Assembly: GCF_910592395.1 (NCBI RefSeq)
Contig: NC_088311.1
Coordinates: 18,790,501 to 18,850,500, forward strand
Length of the DNA: 60,000 nt
Reading direction: 5' to 3'
Origin: Lineus longissimus
Lineage: Eukaryota > Nemertea > Pilidiophora > Heteronemertea > Lineidae
A program made the position numbers and the translations under genes. Within the stretch, counting starts at the first letter, position 1. The number at the start of each line of letters is the position of its first letter. A model generated the notes under the pieces. It saw only the letters and a list, made by a program, of their open reading frames with translations. It had not been told where the DNA came from and made no database searches. Positions 28,101 to 34,100 of the stretch are shown here, in pieces.

Positions 28101-31100
28101 ATAGGGAGTCAATTACAGTATCACAGAATAGCAGTGGTGTATTGTTCATTCCTTTATGGTTGGAGTCTTTATTGCAAAATAACATATTAATTTGGTGCAT
28201 TTGATGACATCGTCTGGTAATTATTGTATTGTTACATAAAATAATATTTTTGGGGGGTATTTTTTATCATGGCAATAATCAGATTCTCATGTTTTCTCTG
28301 CAGGGTCCAGATGCAAAGTCTCCTTATACCACTGTTACACACTTTATTCCAACGTCCAACAGAATTTATCAGTTTTCCAATGGAGTCGAGCCGAAGCCAG
28401 GAGATAAGATAGTATATACTGCTGGGTCATTTGATTTATTACGTATCCTTTAATGATGATGCTATGCTGCCCCAGTAAATTCATGAATTACATTGAGACT
28501 CCTAATAATAAAGAAATATCACGAAAAAGCTTTCAATTCCTACTGGGAATATCTTAGGTTTCTTCCATTGCGTTGAAGCGCTGGCGAAATGGCGGAATCT
28601 TCGAATTTGTCCAACAGGCCTGGTCCGCGCTCTCGTTCTTGGCAGGCGATTCCACGTGTGAGGTAGGTACCCGGCATGTCTCCCGGCAATCAATTGGAAA
28701 ATATTTGGTGTTAACAGGAGTGTATCAGTTATCGGTCTTACCCAACAAAACCCATATTTGCCACGAGGCGGGATATGTACTATATACAGTTTGTACATGT
28801 ACCATGTACCATAAACCGTCCCAATACAATAGGACCAGACACTTTTTCTGTGGGGACATTTTCGACTGCTACATCAACAGTACTAGGGTCCCTTTCAGTC
28901 CTGATTGTTATAGAATGATCTTTAGATGCCAGTCCACCTTTATGACACCTATTTTCATTTAATTTCTATTTCGTTTTTATTTCATTTCGTCAATTCTTAT
29001 TTCGTGATTTACAAATGCCCGTCAGCGACCCTCAGTGCCCGTCAACCAGACGCCACTAATAAATATGAATGTACTAGCATATTGCTTTTATATCACATGT
29101 ACAATAATATCACGGATACATCATACATGAACAGGGATCTTATTTCCTGCTATTAATATCCCAGGGGTTGGCAAACCTCATACGAATTTACTTGCACATT
29201 CTCATGAAGGTTAATTCTGCTGACGGCTTCGTTTCTGTCATTCCGCTATCAGTCATGTCAGACAGGTTTCACAACCCCTACGAACTTCGAAGAACAAACC
29301 ACGAAAGAATGTCCGCGTGAGACGGGTAACAAGGAAACTGGGTGGTTCACTGCATGGTTGATCAAACAGCGCTGGTTCATAATTCTAAAACATCCGCGTG
29401 AGAATATTTCATTTTCATAATGGATAATGTATATAGCCTCGTTTTCACCACAGAGGTTTGGGTGAGACAACCCAAACCGCTTGGGTTGGTGCAAAATGTG
29501 GATGCATTTCAAAAGCATTTAAAAACCACATTATTCGATATCTAATTTGAGATGTTTTAGAATAGAAATCGATACCTCACTGTCGGTATTGATTGTCTCA
29601 CCGGAACCGCTCGGGTGAAGCTCCATTTTAGCTCCACCCTCGCGGTTTGGGTGAGACAACCAATACCTCCAGTTCGGTATATCATCTCCATCTTGTGATT
29701 GGTTGCTGCATTAAACAACGATTGGCGTGAAGGAAATATGAGTTGGGGATTACAATTCCTTGTAATTTCATTGCGGCTTTTGGTCTCCAGGCGACACTTT
29801 TGTCAAGGTAGGATTTATTCCAGAAAGATCTCTCGACGATCTTACATTTCCTTAACCCCAACAAAGATGCCGGCCATGTTGATTTTCTAGAAGAGGCAGC
29901 GAAACAAGGTGATTACTTAATAGTTGGTGTTCACACCGACCAGGTAAGTCGTAGCTGTGGTTGAGGGGTTCAAAATCATAGGGCATCTAGAATATGCAAC
30001 TCGCACAACAACGAGGGCTGCTGATGTCCTCCAGGGTTACTAAACACAACGTCCAACGATTAGAGATGTCATGTAAAGATTTTTATCGGAGAACGTGAGG
30101 TGGCATATTGTCGACCGATATCGTTTTGCCTGTGGTCAGAATCTTCTCTTTCATAAACCAAGCTCAGATGCAATACATGTATAAGGTAATATCATTTTTA
30201 AGTTTGAAATATCGAGAGGCGGAGTATATTGAAAATCACTGGTTATGTCAGGATGGTTCATGGGTTTTGGAAGCTCATCAAAGTACATTTGTTGTATCCC
30301 ATTACCTAATACGCACTAATAAAGGTGAGTTCAACTATTAAGGCATCTTTTTTTAGGTTTGTGTCAAATAACCTAGCTTATCCATTTTTCAGGTCGTCAA
30401 CAAGTACAAAGGGTCCAACCATCCAATTATGAATCTTCATGAGCGCGTCATGAGTGTGCTTTCAATAAAGGTTAGTTTTACTTTCTTATAGTTCAGATCT
30501 TATTGGGTTTCTTGCACATGTATGTAACATTTGTGACAAGACTCTCATAAGATTCATAGTTAAGATCTTTAACTACCGGTAAGAATCTTACAAGTAGACA
30601 GGTAAAGTGCATGCACATACATGAAACAGAATACGATCCGATCTTAGCGAAAGGTTGTTATAAGAATCTCATCTGCTTTTTCGAGGTGAGTATCCATGAG
30701 TTTCATGATGCAATCTCTAAAGGAATGTTGTCAAGCTACTCTTGGCATGCGCACTGGCTGCTTGGAAGAATGGATTTTTTAAACGTGCATATATTCGCTT
30801 TGGATTGTCCGAACTTCACTTGATCTTCGCATTGATAGCATTGTCCGAATTCTTTACTTCATGAAATTTTGCTAATGCAACATGTGGTATGTCAATTGCA
30901 TTGCTAATACAACATGTGGTATGTCAATTGCATTGTCGAAAGAGGCTCTTGGAGTCAAGTACGGACATTGATCGAGCTGTATCAAAGACTATAGTCTTTA
31001 TCAACTCTTGGCTAAATGCCTGAGCAGATTGTGCATAAAATTACCGTTAGAGTGGTGTAAGACACATGACAATAGCTTGAATTGAGTAAGATATTCACTT

Positions 31101-34100
31101 CAGGTCACATCATTCTCTGTATTATTTTGAGAAAATCTCGTAACTTTTCGTCTTTTCAGTATGTATCCGAAGTTGTGATTGGAGCGTCTTACACGCTCAG
31201 TAAACTAATGATGGCACAATTTAAGGTAAATATTGCCCTCCTTTAATTTCCAGTCCTCTTGAACAATTTTTCCCAATTTAGAGTGACATACATGTACATG
31301 TTTATGATAAAACACAATGCCACAGTGAATGAATATTGATCAGGTTTAATAGGGGTCATACTTTGAGTACTGTAGCTAAGAGGCGTGAACGCGAATTTAG
31401 ACGGTCATGTGCGTGCCATCCACATTCTCCTGTACATTTTTTTATCGATTTTTCCGTACATCGGGCGGGTGGGGTCCTGAAAATTGGAAAATGTGCATTA
31501 TACTACTTAAAGTGTGGGCCCATTTGACAGACTCATTACAATTTCTTCGTAAATGAACTTGAGAGGGGTGTAATGCACTCCATACGTCCCTGGTTTCCCA
31601 AGACACAAAAGCTCAGATAGTTCTGATATTACCGGAAATTTAATCAGCATCGTGCATAACTGCTCTCGAAGGATTTTCTAAGTACTTTTCACTTTTGTGT
31701 GTCGTGCGCAAAACAATTAAAATCAAAAAATAGATTGATTAATTTTTAACTGTGTGCTTTGAAAAAAATGTTAAACAATAAATGTTTTGCCGATTCTAAA
31801 GAACATAAGGTTATGTATTGATTGGGTAACAGCGAGTGCATGTAAAAATTGCAAGAGTTCCATGCATGCACCGACGTGGCTTACAGGTAATTGACCTAAG
31901 CACCGTTTTTATCTAATATAGTTATTCCAACTCTCCCTTAATTGTTTCTTATCTGTCGTGATGTTTAGCATAGTTTACAAGTTTTGCAATTGGCTTATTT
32001 CAATTGAATATGATTAAAATGCCTATTACTGGATTTTTATTAAACAACATACCGCTTAGTATACAACTCACTTGATTTTTAATGTTGACTTGTATTCTTC
32101 AGATTGATGTAGTTGTCCATGGGCAAACTCCTATTTTACCGGAGGATGGACATGACCCATATGAGGTATTTAGAATCTACACCGTGCATGATGTATTGGT
32201 ACAAAATGCATTACCTAATAGATTACTTAATCAAAGTGGCTATTCTTACGACTAGTCGTAACTTAGGATTTATGCGATTTCAGAGATTAAACTGAGGATA
32301 TAGGGAGATAAGACTAGTGTAAAGGAAGGGTTAGGGTTAGGGTTGGCGCTAGGAGTAAGTGTTTGGGTCAGGGTGAGCGTCAGGATTAGGATTAAGGCCC
32401 AAAAAGGTGAAAATGATCGTCGTAAGAATAACCAGTAGTTTGTATGTAAAATACATTAGGGATCGTCGTAAGAATAGCCGCGGCCTTACTTAATAGACCC
32501 TTGATAAATGTCTTTGAGGTTTTGAAAAACCTTTAGAAGGTTCCCCAGCAACATTTTTCAGAATCTCGTCAAAAACCTTCAAGGGCTTTTCATTTTACCG
32601 AAAACCTCTCCAGACTGCATTTTATTTGTGTTGTCCAAAAAATATTGAAGAGCTCAAACCAGTGGTTTTTCGGATCATTGCCCAGTTTCCCTTTAAAAAA
32701 TCCCACACCTCTTTTTTAAAATGGATCGTCAGCATGAATTTATTCCTGCTATTATGCTTAAGTAGTTCCAATAATGTGCAGTTTGTATTGCAAAGATGTT
32801 GTGGCTTCGTCATAATTTACCAATGTTCCTTTTTCAGGAAGCTAGAGAGCGAGGGATATTCAAAGTAATTAACAGTGGGAACACCCTCTCAACTAACGAT
32901 ATCATCCAGCGTATAGTAGAATACAGGTGAGTTGCCCTTGAATGAAGGACCATTAGAATTACATGTACATCATCAAGCTAGTCATACGCGAGTTTCTGAA
33001 TGGAACCTTATTGCGGCCCTGTTTGCCACATGTTCATCAGGCCGAATCTAGTTAACTGATCTGCGCCAGATTTTTAAACAGGAAAAGAGAAGGTGCATTT
33101 TCACCGCCCGAGAAAATGCAGAAAGTATGCTAATAGTAAAGCGCTGGTTGTGCGTAATCTCCTTTAAAGCAGAACGTACAATGGACTGTAAACATGGTAG
33201 AATGCAGGTTCGACCCTTTAAAGAGAAATTCAGGGCGACTTTGAAAACCACAGAAGCCTTGTTCCTATCGGAAAGCCAGTACAAGTTGAAATCAATAAAA
33301 ATGCCAACTGTGCAGTCTGTGAAAAATCTGATATTTACTGATCTTCAAGGGTACTCCAACAAGGCGTGTGTTAAGTGTATGAACAAGAGTCGTTACGAAC
33401 ACAAACTCTAGGGTTACCGTCCAGAAACATATTGTGATATACAGTACCTACGTGTTACCACGGCCTGAGCAGCCGTAAATTTTTGAAGTCCGAGTATTTC
33501 AAGTGGGGTTCAATAGGAAGAGTACCGCCATTAAGGCATTCATACTAGGGTGTCAAAGGACCACTTATCCATGACATAACTTGTTGTGTAGGGAAGTATT
33601 CAGGCTGGAGAATGTGGCTACATCTATGCTTGGGCGGTGTGACATTTCTGTTGATTGTTGGCCGAAACACAGTTAACAATCATGGGCAATATTGTTATTG
33701 GGGAAGACCTCGGCGCTTTGGTTGTCCCCATTACTAAAGTACATTCTCGAGCAAATTTATAACAAAATGGTAGGCGATCATCTTTTGCGCCTCGTTAGGA
33801 GAAATTACGGCTGTCGTTCCCATTTAGAAGTAATCATAGGACAGGACCAAGGACTTTTAGAAGAACCAACTTTATTGATTCAATTACTGACAACATTTAT
33901 GTTTCATGACTAAAATTCTTCATAGGTGAGAATACTTGTCGTTAGGCATTTGCTTTTATAATTTTTTGACACTGTCACATCTCAATTTCATAGAATTGTG
34001 AAAGTGACCTCGCCATTCATGTTCAGTGTCAAAGGATTTATATATCATGTGTATTAGAAGCGACAGTTACATCGTCAAATGTCACCAAAAGAATAACCAA

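Noticed and set aside
32328-32346. Interstitial telomere sequence (TTAGGG)
   Set aside because: Only about three units within a TIR element whose neighbours are degenerate GTTAGG-like words; too short to infer a telomere fusion.
33205-33225. B-box-like GGTTCGACC suggesting a tRNA-derived SINE
   Set aside because: No matching A box or cloverleaf could be drawn around it.
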